Origin: Clostridia bacterium
GTDB taxonomy: Bacteria; Bacillota; Clostridia; Christensenellales; CAG-138
Length of the DNA stretch: 64,000 nucleotides
Assembly: GCA_016292635.1 (NCBI GenBank)
Contig: JAEDIC010000006.1
Span: 1 to 64,000, forward strand
Reading direction: 5' to 3'
The position numbers and the translations under genes are program-made. The stretch's first letter is position 1, and each line of letters begins with the position of its first letter. Shown in pieces: positions 25,767 through 34,540 of the stretch. The notes beneath the pieces were generated by a model. It saw only the letters and a program-made list of their open reading frames with translations. It had not been told where the DNA came from and ran no database searches.

Positions 25767-27500
25767 TCAGGACGCAGTGAGCGTATTGAGGATCGCCATC
25801 ACGGCATCGCTGGTGCAGGCTTCCATGGATTCCTCGGAGGAGATGGAAAAGTTAACGCCGTAATTGCCGCTGATCGGCTCGCCGAAGTTCACATGAACAT
25901 TCGCCGAATAATCGCCCCACCAATCGATGTAGGTGATCATGCGCGCCTCATAACCCCCGATGGTCAGATCCCTGGTGGTGTACTGGTCATAAGTAGAATA
26001 GCTGTCATAATACTCCATCGTGGCAGCGTGGTCGCTCTCGCTGAAATTGGCGACGATGCCTATCTTAACGCTGCCGTCCTTTGCGGCGATCGTATCGAGG
26101 ATAGCGCTCTCATCCTCAAAGAAAGTGTCGCTCGGGTAAGTGATGAATATCTGATCAAAGTAGTTGTAAGTCCCCGTGGGGCCGGTGAAGCCCACCGGAG
26201 CGCCGGAGGAGCCCTCAGAGGGGCCTTCGGAGGAACCGCCGGACGGTGCGCTGCCGGCGGGCGCAGCGCCCACAGGGGGCAGCTCGCCGTTTGCGATCGC
26301 CGCGTTATAGGCATCCACAGAGGGGGGAACGATGGCAAAGTTGCTGTCGATTTCCTTCTGCCAGCTTGCGCCCCACTGTTTCATGAACAGCGAGAAATTG
26401 AACCTGCCGCCTCCATCCTCGATCTCATCGCTCATGGTGTACTGATCGGGGTAATCCGGCATGGGCAGGAACATCCAGTTGTAGGCATACATCTCCGCGC
26501 CGCCTGCGATCGTGCCGTCGATGGCATAGAGGCCGCTTTCCTTCGCCTCGCAGTTTGCAAGCGCAAAGGCTTCCTTCACGCCGTCAAGGTACACGGCAAA
26601 GGTTCCCATGCCTTCCGCATCCACGTCCACCACCATGTAAACATCATAGAAATCGCTGGGAATGCCGGAGAAATCGCCTGTCGCCTCGCTGACGTACATT
26701 GCACCGTACCATGTGCCGTTCCACTGCTTCTGAATATCGCTTGCCCCGGCCGCAGCGCCAGCGCCGCCATTGGAAGCCGTGTAGCCGCCCTCTTTTTCAA
26801 ATGTCAGCGTAACGCCCATGTCCAGCACGTTTTCAAGCGTCATCACGCCGTTTGCCAGCGTTCCATCGCAATCGACTCCGCCGCCGTTCACGCGGAAAAT
26901 ACCGTTCTCAAGCGTCCACTTGCCGTTGCTTTTAGCGCCGTCAACCTCTATGGTGCACTTGCCTTTGTCCTTCAGCTCGATGCTGAATCCCTTCTCCCAG
27001 ATGTCGCTGACATCCATCTCCATGCCCCACATTTCGGCAGTCGCCGCATTGTATACGCCAAGGTTCGGGTCGGCGTTTGCAGGCGTTTTCCCGCCCTTGC
27101 CGGCGAGGGCGGCGATGAGCACGATCGCAAGAATCACCGCAAGCACGGCGCCGCCGATGATGAACAGTGTCTTTTTGTTCATGGGCTTCTTTTGCTTCGG
27201 CGCTTTGGCTGCAGGCGCATACGCAGGCTGTGCGGAGTATTCCTGCTTTGGAGCCTGATAGCTCTGCTGCACAGGCGGGGTATAGCTCTGCTGCGTGGGC
27301 ATCGTGTAGCTGCCCTGCACGGACGCGGCCTCCTCAGGCTGGCTCACGGGTTGTTCCGCCGGAGTCTCCTGCTGGGTAACCTTCTGCTGGGGAGCTTCCT
27401 GTACGGGAGCTGCAGCCGGCTGTTGGATCTTTGTACCGCAGCTCATGCAGAACTTCGTTTCGTCCGAAACCTGCGCGCCGCAGTTGGTGCAAAATGCCAT
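25767..27500 (-). CDS. Zinc-ribbon membrane protein with large extracellular domain
   Basis: A 577-aa protein. An N-terminal zinc ribbon (MAFCTNCGAQVSDETKFCMSCG) is followed by a Pro/Gln-rich stretch (about 25-110), one transmembrane helix (LFIIGGAVLAVILAIVLIAALAG, about 125-148), then a long extracellular region with W.L..G.F.V.G.....GT.....M-type repeats and a Ser/Gly/Pro linker near residue 420. The start at 27500 follows AGGAGG; the longer frame has no RBS. Topology suggests a cytoplasmic metal-binding head with an outside sensor or binding domain. Function unknown. Confidence 0.78.
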   Translation of the reverse strand: MAFCTNCGAQVSDETKFCMSCGTKIQQPAAAPVQEAPQQKVTQQETPAEQPVSQPEEAASVQGSYTMPTQQSYTPPVQQSYQAPKQEYSAQPAYAPAAKAPKQKKPMNKKTLFIIGGAVLAVILAIVLIAALAGKGGKTPANADPNLGVYNAATAEMWGMEMDVSDIWEKGFSIELKDKGKCTIEVDGAKSNGKWTLENGIFRVNGGGVDCDGTLANGVMTLENVLDMGVTLTFEKEGGYTASNGGAGAAAGASDIQKQWNGTWYGAMYVSEATGDFSGIPSDFYDVYMVVDVDAEGMGTFAVYLDGVKEAFALANCEAKESGLYAIDGTIAGGAEMYAYNWMFLPMPDYPDQYTMSDEIEDGGGRFNFSLFMKQWGASWQKEIDSNFAIVPPSVDAYNAAIANGELPPVGAAPAGSAPSGGSSEGPSEGSSGAPVGFTGPTGTYNYFDQIFITYPSDTFFEDESAILDTIAAKDGSVKIGIVANFSESDHAATMEYYDSYSTYDQYTTRDLTIGGYEARMITYIDWWGDYSANVHVNFGEPISGNYGVNFSISSEESMEACTSDAVMAILNTLTAS

Positions 27501-27604
27501 TTTCTTATCCTCCTCGCTGGTTTTTCGCATATTGTTTTTCTGTTTTTTATACAAAATCCGCTGCCGCGGGTTTTATCGGCCTGTTTCCTGCGCCGCTTTC
27601 CGGC

Positions 27605-28024
27605 TCAGGCGCATTCGGGGGAGCATCCGCCGCCCTGCTTGCCGCCCACCACCTCGCCAGGCTCGTTGAGCCGGGTAGCGCAGGCGCAGCATATGTCGAT
27701 GTCATCGCAGATCATAAAGCATTCGTCGCACACAAGGCGCCCGCAGATGGGGCAAACATTGAAAAGCCGCTCACCTTCCCCTGCGGTTTTTTCCAATGCG
27801 TACCGCTTCTCCTTTTCATAAAGCGTGTTATAGATGATGCGTTTTCCTTCGGTGGATGGCGTAACGCCCGCCTTTGAGAAAGGAACGGGCGCGCCGTGCC
27901 AAACCTTCCTGCATTCTTCACAGCGGAGTGTGAAACAAAACGCATCCTGCGTCGAGGCGTCCTTCATCCGTTCCATCAAAATCTGCCTCATCGGTTCTTT
28001 ATCCCCTTTCATTAGAACTGACAC
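27605..28024 (-). CDS. Cysteine-rich zinc-finger-like protein
   Basis: A protein of up to 139 aa (start uncertain; 28024 or an in-frame ATG at 27991 with a GGGG-type RBS). It contains paired cysteines CEEC, CPIC, CDEC and CCAC and ends CSPEC, a layout of treble-clef or RING/B-box-like zinc sites. No signal peptide or transmembrane segment. First gene in the run that includes the zinc-ribbon protein. Probably a metal-binding adaptor; I do not recognise a named family. Confidence 0.65.
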   Translation of the reverse strand: MSVLMKGDKEPMRQILMERMKDASTQDAFCFTLRCEECRKVWHGAPVPFSKAGVTPSTEGKRIIYNTLYEKEKRYALEKTAGEGERLFNVCPICGRLVCDECFMICDDIDICCACATRLNEPGEVVGGKQGGGCSPECA

Positions 28025-28140
28025 ATGCTTTGAAATGATATATACGACATCAGAATTGTAATATCATAATTGTAATCGTCCCGCAGCAAAATAGATATTA
28101 TCCGCCGGATACTTTTGCCGCACCGGCCCTCAAAAAAAGA

Positions 28141-28180
28141 AAATCAAGGCATGGTATTCATTGAATACCATGCCTTGATT
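28141..28180. terminator. Strong bidirectional terminator
   Basis: Near-perfect palindrome, AAATCAAGGCATGGTATTCA and its complement, preceded by an A run, so that the minus strand has a U-tract. It ends the LuxR-type gene. Confidence 0.85.
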
Positions 28181-28220
28181 TATCTGGCTTTTCCGGCCCT
28201 GCAAAGCGCCAGCGAAAGCG

Positions 28221-29807
28221 TTACGTCAATTCATCCAGCCGGTTGCACCGCCGGAACAATTCGATGTACAGCATCAGCTCGTCCCGTGAGGTCACGCCAA
28301 GCTTTTCATAGATATTGCGATTGTGCTTACGGACCGTATTGATGCTGATGTACGCAATCCGGGGTATCTCGCTGATTTCGCGGCCGTCAATATAATGCTT
28401 CAGAACGCCGCGCTCAGCCTCCGTGAGCGTGGCGGCGCGCGCCGCAAAGGTATCGAACAGCTCCGCAATGTTCGGCGGCAGCTTCCCTTCGGAAAGCGTC
28501 TGATCCTGCTTTGTGGATTTTACAAAGGCCATGAGCGCATCGATCTCGGAAATGCCGGAGGAACTCACATTCTCCACGGCAGCGCCGGATTGCACCGCCG
28601 CAATGCTGCCCACTATGGGGCGCGTAAAGCGGCGGGACAGGAAGATCGCACAGCCGAGCATGACAAGGAAGAAAGCAAGGGAGCTTATTATCCAAACCAT
28701 CCGATTCCTGTACGCATAGGCCGCATACCCATCCTGCGGGAGCAATACGGATACAGTCCATGTGCGGCCATCCTGGCTCAGGAACGGAATAACCCGTGAA
28801 ACTCCGATATAATTCCCGACATTGGAAGAATAGGTGTTGAAATAACGTCCCTCGTCGATATGCATTACACTCGAACCGTTCAAATAGGTGCTCTCCGTGC
28901 CGCCGATCAGCCCCTGCTCCAGGAGCAGCTGCCCGTTTTCCACTGGCGCCAAAACGCTTACCATCGAGCCTACCGAACTGTCAAAGGCAGGGTAGCAGAA
29001 ACTGAAATACAACGAGCTGATCTCGATCCCGCATATACCGGCCGCCTTGCCGCCGCTGTCGAGCACCGGCACGCACAGCAGCATCACATCCTCCCAGGTG
29101 TCTGTAAGATGCAGCCTGTTCGTCCATCGGTATGCGTCCGCAAGCCGCCGCACGGGTGTCTGCATCATTTCGTCATATCCCGGGATGTTGGAAGAATTGA
29201 ACTCCAGGTTCCACCGGTTGTGCAGCTCCAGCTCCTCCTCCCGGGCAATGTCCGGTATGCCTCGGAAATAGATCACCTGCTGGTTCATGGATTTGTTCGT
29301 GCTGAGGTTCACATAGCGGATATACAGCCCGCTGCGGGACGTTTCGGCAGCCTCGGCTTTGGTGTTTGTAGTGGCGTCCAGCACGATAAACGCGCCGCTC
29401 GCACTGCTGGCCTTCAGGGTGGTATACAGCATATCATAAAACGAATGCTGCAGGGAGAGCAAAGCCTCCGGCTCATCGTTGAGCGCCGATACATTCGAGC
29501 CGTATGCTGAAAGCGTCTGCATCAGCTCGCGCCCGGCCCGCTCGGAAAGGGCAATGCCATGCGCCGAAAGCGACTCGATCTGGCTCGAAATATTAGCGGC
29601 GGTGTTCTGCAACTGAAGCCGCATAGTCTGCCCGATCTCCCTGTCCGCATTAGAAAGCACGCCCGTAACGCTCAGTATCAGCAGCAGCGTTCCGAACACG
29701 GCAGCGGCCATGAAAAACCAGTACAGCGCCAGCTTCCTCTGCATACTGACGCTTGCCTTTTTTGCCATTTCCGTGAGCTTGAGCAGCTCGCGCAGCTTTT
29801 GGGACAC
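28221..29807 (-). CDS. Transmembrane LuxR-type transcriptional regulator
   Basis: A 528-aa one-component membrane sensor. It has a transmembrane helix near residues 28-50, an extracellular domain of about 310 residues with Cache-like pattern, a second helix (MVWIISSLAFFLVMLGCAIFLS), a HAMP-like linker and a C-terminal GerE/LuxR helix-turn-helix (LTEAERGVLKHYIDG...SINTVRKHNRNIYEKL). The GTG at 29807 is preferred: GGAAGGAGG lies about 11 bp upstream. It starts 44 bp after the solute-binding lipoprotein gene, so ligand capture and DNA binding may be one signalling pathway. Confidence 0.82.
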   Translation of the reverse strand: MSQKLRELLKLTEMAKKASVSMQRKLALYWFFMAAAVFGTLLLILSVTGVLSNADREIGQTMRLQLQNTAANISSQIESLSAHGIALSERAGRELMQTLSAYGSNVSALNDEPEALLSLQHSFYDMLYTTLKASSASGAFIVLDATTNTKAEAAETSRSGLYIRYVNLSTNKSMNQQVIYFRGIPDIAREEELELHNRWNLEFNSSNIPGYDEMMQTPVRRLADAYRWTNRLHLTDTWEDVMLLCVPVLDSGGKAAGICGIEISSLYFSFCYPAFDSSVGSMVSVLAPVENGQLLLEQGLIGGTESTYLNGSSVMHIDEGRYFNTYSSNVGNYIGVSRVIPFLSQDGRTWTVSVLLPQDGYAAYAYRNRMVWIISSLAFFLVMLGCAIFLSRRFTRPIVGSIAAVQSGAAVENVSSSGISEIDALMAFVKSTKQDQTLSEGKLPPNIAELFDTFAARAATLTEAERGVLKHYIDGREISEIPRIAYISINTVRKHNRNIYEKLGVTSRDELMLYIELFRRCNRLDELT

Positions 29808-29850
29808 CTGCAGGTTCACCTCCTTCCCGCATTGCCGCACAGAGTTTCTA

Positions 29851-31233
29851 TTATTCGAAGATGGAACGCAGCCCGTCGCAGCAGTCCTTTGTGAGCTTCG
29901 GAAGCAGCATTTCCCTGTCTGCGTCCTCCGCTTTGCTGTATGTTTCCCTTGCGGCTTCAATCTGCAGGCGAACATTCCTTTCAAAGCTCGTTTCCAGATC
30001 GAGATACGTTTCGAGCTGGGGAGCTGTGTAGAACGTATAATCCGCCTGCGTTTTCATAAACGCATCATAAAGCTCAATGTACTTTGCCTCCGTCAGCCCT
30101 TCCACCTCCGCGGGAAGGTATGCGTCAAACGCCTCCTGGGTCACAGGCATATACCCCGCTCTTACCGTAAACTCCGTATTGATCTCCGGCTCCGTGATCC
30201 ATTTCAGGAAAACGATGGCCGCTTTCTCCCGTTCCGGCGTGGATTTGAGCGTGCAGAACCCGGCCCCACGCTGCATTACAAGCTTCTCCCCGTCCTCAAA
30301 CACCGGGCAGGGCAGGGCGATCAGTTCGCTCTTTTCCGAAGTGTTGTCCGGATATGTAACGATGTCCGAATAATACAAGATGCTTGCGGAGGACGCAACG
30401 GAAACCACGGCGTCACCCGTGCGCAGGGGTTCCGTAGCATAGCCGCCCTTGAGCCAAACTCCGCCTGAGATCGCCGCTTCCGCATACGGTTTCCACGCTT
30501 TCTCAAAAGCAGGACCGAAGGCAATCCTATCGCCATCGAAGAAGGATTCCCCCAGCGACTCCACGCCCACCTGGAAATAATTGAAGTGATAATCGTGCAC
30601 GAAAAACGTTTTGCCGTCGCCCGGCACATCGGGCGTAAGCGAATCCGTCCATTCGGCATACGCAACGCTGAGACGGTACAGCCCCTCCCAGGTGGAAAGG
30701 TCTGAAAGCTCTGCGCCCGTAGCCGAAGCAAAACGGTCAAAGGCCGTTTTGTTTACATAAAGCACTTCCGTCGATTTCGCCACGGGAAGGATCACGAGCC
30801 GCCCGTTCAAAACGCCCTCGTTCAGGAAGGATGGGATAAATTCATTCAGCTCGGATTCGGAAAAATAATCCCGGTAATCCACCAGAATATCCTCATCCGG
30901 CATGGCAATCACTGTCTTGGGATAAGAGATGAACAAGTCCGGCAGTTCAGCCGCGCCGGGGTCGTCGTTGGCTGCGGCAAGCACAGACTCATGGATGCTG
31001 TTGGTGTTGCTCACCATGCCCACCTGAACGCAGATCCCCTGTTCCTTGCCGACCGTTTCGTTGAAGCGGTCGATCATGTCATTGAGCGGTGATTCCGTCT
31101 GCCCGCCATACACATGCCAAACGGTAAGCGTGATGGGCTGATCCGCTTTATGTCCGGGCGCAGCGCATGACGAAAACAGCAGGAGCGATATGCAGCACAG
31201 GGCAAAACACAACCATTTTCTGAGATTCAGCAT
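29851..31233 (-). CDS. Extracellular solute-binding lipoprotein (family 1-like)
   Basis: A 460-aa lipoprotein with lipobox FSSC (Cys23) and the fold of family 1 sugar-type binding proteins: ITLTVWHVYGGQTESPLNDMIDRFN at the mature N-terminus, a hinge around VILPVAKSTEVLYVNK, and FLKWITEPE...AGYMPVT near the C-terminus. The start at 31233 follows AAAGGATG. No ABC permease or ATPase is adjacent; the next gene encodes a membrane-spanning LuxR regulator. It may act mainly as a signal receptor or share permeases encoded elsewhere. Ligand unknown. Confidence 0.87.
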   Translation of the reverse strand: MLNLRKWLCFALCCISLLLFSSCAAPGHKADQPITLTVWHVYGGQTESPLNDMIDRFNETVGKEQGICVQVGMVSNTNSIHESVLAAANDDPGAAELPDLFISYPKTVIAMPDEDILVDYRDYFSESELNEFIPSFLNEGVLNGRLVILPVAKSTEVLYVNKTAFDRFASATGAELSDLSTWEGLYRLSVAYAEWTDSLTPDVPGDGKTFFVHDYHFNYFQVGVESLGESFFDGDRIAFGPAFEKAWKPYAEAAISGGVWLKGGYATEPLRTGDAVVSVASSASILYYSDIVTYPDNTSEKSELIALPCPVFEDGEKLVMQRGAGFCTLKSTPEREKAAIVFLKWITEPEINTEFTVRAGYMPVTQEAFDAYLPAEVEGLTEAKYIELYDAFMKTQADYTFYTAPQLETYLDLETSFERNVRLQIEAARETYSKAEDADREMLLPKLTKDCCDGLRSIFE

Positions 31234-31661
31234 CGTACTCTTTTCATCCTTTCTATTGCCAAGGCTGCACCACGCAAAGCCTGGCAAGGTGTTCAGAGGC
31301 GTTGTCAGCAATATGCCGCGCAATCCACGCTTTAACAACTTTCCGGTTCTCCGCCGTCCGTTTCGAGCAGATTCTTATTTTAGCGCATTTTATTCGAGTT
31401 GTCACCCCCCCTGCCCCGAAAGCCATGCCGGTATACCGAATAAAATGCCTCATTGGGAAAAGCAATGAGGCGTTTTATGCAAGGTGCACCAAAAAAGATA
31501 TGTATGTTTTGTTTTCCTTTGATTATCGGCATAACCCTATGAAGAATCGAGGCAGAAGTATATAACCGCTTAGCTCATACTCCCGGTCAAAGAGGTTGCA
31601 TACCCATCTAAACCAAACCAAAAGAGCGCTTCAATATATGGGGCTTTCTGCCCAAAAGCTT
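31234..31661. other. Intergenic region
   Basis: Holds the promoter of the binding-protein gene and the terminator at 31441-31477. I see no other gene. Confidence 0.5.
31441..31477 (-). terminator. Intrinsic terminator
   Basis: TAAAATGCCTCATTG paired (one wobble) with CAATGAGGCGTTTTA. It ends the DUF421/small-protein unit. Confidence 0.7.
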
Positions 31662-31829
31662 TCAATTCCTATTGCTGTTACTGCCGCAAATGCTTCTTTG
31701 CTTCGCAAGGGTAACCAGCATATCACCAGGCTGCGTCAGAACCATACCCAGCAGATTAAATCCATCCTCGGTCAACTTACCTGCATAAGCATTGGCAAGG
31801 GCAGTAATGGAAATTGTCATTTCAGTCAC
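31662..31829 (-). CDS. Small protein resembling DUF6774
   Basis: A 55-codon frame starting with GTG at 31829 (or ATG at 31820, 52 aa), 18 bp after the DUF421 stop. The peptide reads ALANAYAGKLTEDGFNLLG, then MVLTQPGDMLVTLAKQRSIC. The pattern of an L..LG..LTQ.GD.L..I/LA.QR core followed by a cysteine matches my recollection of the small DUF6774 family common in Firmicutes. No function is known for that family. The gene is too short for standard ORF calling, and the RBS is weak, so translational coupling to DUF421 is likely. Confidence 0.6.
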   Translation of the reverse strand: MTEMTISITALANAYAGKLTEDGFNLLGMVLTQPGDMLVTLAKQRSICGSNSNRN

Positions 31830-31847
31830 GGTTCCAAAGTCCGCATA

Positions 31848-32534
31848 TCAATTTTTGACGGAAACTTTCTCATAAAGAACAAACTTCAGATTCCGATCAC
31901 AAACCGCCAGAAAAACATCCTGCGGAGAGTAAATACTACGCTGCTTTAGCTGCTTATCCAGCCAGTTCAAATCCAGCCCCATGCGTTTCAGGTTATCCTC
32001 CAGAATGCGGCCATCCATGATTAACTCTGTAAACAACAACTCCTGTTCTGGAGCCAGATTCATGTCGTTGGGTGTGGCAGGACGCTGACTACTTACCGGA
32101 AGAATCGTAAGTTTTCCGTTGTATTCAAAAACAGCAGTTTGGATGTTCGTCAAGTCAAAGTATCCTTGCTGCCTGCACATAACCATAAACTCGCTCAGAT
32201 CCAGCCTGGCCTTTTTCAGGTTTTCATAATACAATTTCCCGTGATCCATAAGGATGGTGGGTGTACCGTTGAGGTATTTGCGTGTTCTTGGAAATTTGTT
32301 GGAAATTATACTCAGCAGCAGAGTTGTGCCTCCGTATATTACCATGGCGGTAAGCGGTTTCCAAGGTTCCTCTAACTCTGTGGCCATTTCAGCCGCAATG
32401 GAGCCAATGGTTATTCCCGTAATGTAATCAAAAAAATCCAACTGAGCAATTTGTTTGTGTCCAATGAACTTGGCTACCAAAAATAATGCGCCAAATGACC
32501 CCAAGGCGGTCAGGCAAAGAGTCAGAAATCTCAT
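31848..32534 (-). CDS. DUF421 (YetF-type) membrane protein
   Basis: A 228-aa protein: three N-terminal transmembrane helices (about residues 5-75, with GHKQIAQLDFFDYITGITIGS) and a soluble DUF421 domain (GTPTILMDHGKLYYENLKKARL.. EFM...R..GY.DL..I..A..E..G.L). YetF-type proteins occur in spore formers; some affect spore or germinant properties. I chose the ATG at 32534 (RBS GGGGGAA) over a longer frame without RBS. Length is normal for the family. Confidence 0.88.
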   Translation of the reverse strand: MRFLTLCLTALGSFGALFLVAKFIGHKQIAQLDFFDYITGITIGSIAAEMATELEEPWKPLTAMVIYGGTTLLLSIISNKFPRTRKYLNGTPTILMDHGKLYYENLKKARLDLSEFMVMCRQQGYFDLTNIQTAVFEYNGKLTILPVSSQRPATPNDMNLAPEQELLFTELIMDGRILEDNLKRMGLDLNWLDKQLKQRSIYSPQDVFLAVCDRNLKFVLYEKVSVKN

Positions 32535-32739
32535 ACAGCAATTCCCCCTTTCTCTATATACTGGCCAAATTTGCGGCAAGCATACGCGAATAGGATACGC
32601 AAACGCAAAAATGCCGTTTGCCGCAGCATCCGTGGCCGTAAAATAGTACGGATTGTGGTAAAGCGTTATATACGATGGCATTCACTTGTTGTATGGATAC
32701 ATTTGATATGATTGAAAACAGACGGAAACGGATAGCGGA

Positions 32740-32784
32740 AAAGCCGCTTTGAATGGGGCGACAAAGCGCCCCCAAAGCGGCTTT
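32740..32784. terminator. Long GC-rich hairpin, terminator-like
   Basis: AAAGCCGCTTTG paired with CAAAGCGGCTTT, nested around GGGGCG/CGCCCC. It lies upstream of the DUF421 gene, in the space that originally followed the tRNA. Confidence 0.6.
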
Positions 32785-32859
32785 ATATCTGTTTTGAAGT
32801 AACCCTATCTGAAATATCTGCGGCAAACCGTTCGCGGCGCGAACGCTCGCAGATAACGC

Positions 32860-32886
32860 AAAAACCCAGACATTGTCTGGGTTTTT
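32860..32886 (-). terminator. Intrinsic terminator, probably the original tRNA terminator
   Basis: AAAAACCCAGAC, ATT loop, GTCTGGGTTTTT. It lies just outside the left copy of the duplicated tRNA-Met 3' end, where a tRNA operon terminator is expected before insertion. Confidence 0.75.
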
Positions 32887-32924
32887 GGGCTTTTCGATTC
32901 AATATTTAAATCGAATCAGCATTA

Positions 32925-32969
32925 TGGTAGCGGCGATCCGACTTGAACGGATGACATTCCGGGTATGAA
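32925..32969 (-). repeat. attL-like partial copy of tRNA-Met 3' end
   Basis: 45 bp identical except for one base to 34541-34585, the 3' portion of the tRNA-Met gene (anticodon 3' side, variable loop, T-arm, acceptor, CCA). Duplication of a tRNA 3' end is the classic footprint of site-specific integration by a tyrosine recombinase. Confidence 0.85.
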
Positions 32970-33474
32970 GAGATGTGACGAGTGATAAACGGCGATTATC
33001 GAGGCTGAAAACCCTTGAAGTACCTGCATTTCCTGTATGACCGTGCTGATGTGTCTGGGATTCAAAAGTGCTGTTCTGAAATTCATGATGAATGGATGAT
33101 GAACTGTTTTGAGGGGCATTTTGCTATACAACAGGCGCAGTTTTACAGCGTCAAGCGTGTGCACCGCTGTGTGGCCTTCAATTCTCTGAACCGGGGGGGT
33201 AATGCGATTATTCTGGACTTGAACGCGACACAACACGCGCAGCGCGATTTTCGTGCTGTTTTCTCCGAAATAATGGAAAATCGGCTCTCAAATAACGCCC
33301 GCTTTCAGCCGTTTTTTGGCTCGAAAAGAGAGAAAAAAACTCCGGTGAAAGCCGGGGAAAATATAGAGCGTTTTCACAGTGAAATTTGAAGAAAGACAAC
33401 GCTTGACTTTCACAAATAAAAGTTATATAATTCTAACATAATAATAGAAATATATCGCATGTAAGGAGGAAATT
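32970..33474. other. Left part of the tRNA-bounded insert, no firm gene
   Basis: A weak plus-strand frame (TTG 33015 to 33389, 124 codons) lacks an RBS and matches no family I know. It may be a decayed remnant. The last 75 bp hold the promoter of the DUF3796 gene. Confidence 0.4.
33403..33431 (+). promoter_or_regulatory. Promoter of the DUF3796/XRE pair
   Basis: TTGACT (33403-33408), 17-bp spacer, TATAAT (33426-33431), followed by a TTCTA/TAGAA inverted repeat that could bind the XRE protein. Confidence 0.75.
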
Positions 33475-33921
33475 ATGAAGAATAAATTAGCTTATCTGGG
33501 TTTTCTAGGCTTTCTCGGTATTTTCGGTTTATGGTCGGGTGCGTATGCTTTTGTCCCGTTTGTGTTGTGCTTTTTTTTCTTTACATATGCAAACATGGAA
33601 TGCGATGAATTGTTCATCCTAAACTTGCGTCGGGCAGGCTTATGGTCAGCTACGGCAAGCTTAATTTTACAGGGTATACTCCTGTGCTTTATGGTTTGGC
33701 GCAATATGACACAGGCACCAGTGGATATGGAGCTGTCCGCATATGAAACGCTTGTGTTAACGGCTGCTGCAGGGGATACGGTCACGCTACCTGGCTTCTT
33801 CTTTTTAAGCATGCATTTGCTTATTGCTTATTTTAGTATAATTTTTATGTTAAGTTTGTGCATTTTTATGTTTTCGCTGTTATACTTTTCTAAAAGGGAA
33901 AAACGGGCTGTGGAAGAATAA
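33475..33921 (+). CDS. DUF3796 family membrane protein
   Basis: A 148-aa membrane protein with an N-terminal YLGFLGFLGIFGLWSGAYAF stretch, then DELFILNLRRAG, and two further hydrophobic segments near residues 60-80 and 110-140. This matches the DUF3796 family, which is almost always followed by an XRE regulator, as here (1 bp gap). AAGGAGG precedes the ATG. Function unknown; the pair is often found in mobile regions of Firmicutes. AT-rich compared with the flanking core genes. Confidence 0.82.
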   Translation: MKNKLAYLGFLGFLGIFGLWSGAYAFVPFVLCFFFFTYANMECDELFILNLRRAGLWSATASLILQGILLCFMVWRNMTQAPVDMELSAYETLVLTAAAGDTVTLPGFFFLSMHLLIAYFSIIFMLSLCIFMFSLLYFSKREKRAVEE

Positions 33922-33922
33922 G

Positions 33923-34120
33923 ATGCTGAAAACGAGAATAAAAGAATATAGGGCGCGCTACGGTTTGAAGCAATCCGAACTAGCGGATCGGGTCGGGGTG
34001 CGGCGCGAGACCATCGGCTTTTTGGAAAACGGGAAGTATAACCCATCACTTAAGCTCGCTATGGACATTGCTAAAGTGTTTGAAACGACCGTAGAAGAGT
34101 TGTTCCGTTTCGAAGAATAA
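33923..34120 (+). CDS. Small XRE-type helix-turn-helix regulator
   Basis: A 65-aa single-domain Cro/CI-type HTH protein (LKQSELADRVGVRRETIGFLENGKYNPSLKLA), ending in the common TVEELF. It begins 1 bp after the DUF3796 stop, so it is cotranscribed. Such regulators usually repress their own membrane-protein partner. A TTCTA/TAGAA repeat at the promoter is a possible operator. Confidence 0.9.
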   Translation: MLKTRIKEYRARYGLKQSELADRVGVRRETIGFLENGKYNPSLKLAMDIAKVFETTVEELFRFEE

Positions 34121-34540
34121 GAAAAAGAAAGACATAGGGAATAGGGTAGGCAGGAACAGAAAGGGCAGCAAAACTGCTGTCCTCACTGTCTCTAACGCCA
34201 CTCACCGCATTCTCCGAATGGATTTTCCGGTCAAGCCGGTACCAACGGTATACTTCAGTTTGCGCGCAGATACAAGGGAGCCGGGTTCATCATAAACCCC
34301 AAACTCAAATCATGTGTCCTGGGGCAATACAGTGGTTGATGATGTGTCTACCCATGCGGCGGGAAGATTCATCATTTCGGGAAAGCAAATGATGAACTCC
34401 GATTGTAGGAGGATAGGGGCGAGGTGGTTTTCACCCCCTATTCATCATCTCATGATGAACTATGGTCAAAATCCGCTCAAAATCCACCAATTTTCACATT
34501 TTCAAAACGAAAAAAGCCCCTAACTTAGGGACTTTTTTCG
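34121..34540. other. Right part of the tRNA-bounded insert
   Basis: No supportable gene and no recognisable integrase. It contains two related inverted repeats built from ATTCATCAT/ATGATGAAC (near 34367-34398 and 34440-34461) and a terminator-like hairpin next to the tRNA. Confidence 0.5.
34510..34538 (-). terminator. Terminator hairpin adjoining tRNA-Met
   Basis: AAAAAAGCCCCTAA paired with TTAGGGACTTTTTT (one mismatch). It replaces the original tRNA terminator displaced by the insert. Confidence 0.7.

Noticed and set aside
25893..27821. A 642-codon plus-strand frame
   Set aside because: Antisense to the zinc-ribbon gene; amino-acid content is that of a shadow frame and no RBS fits.
34121..34540. 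Remnant integrase in the tRNA-Met insert
   Set aside because: Translated all frames by eye; no Arg/His-X-X-Arg/Tyr pattern of tyrosine recombinases.
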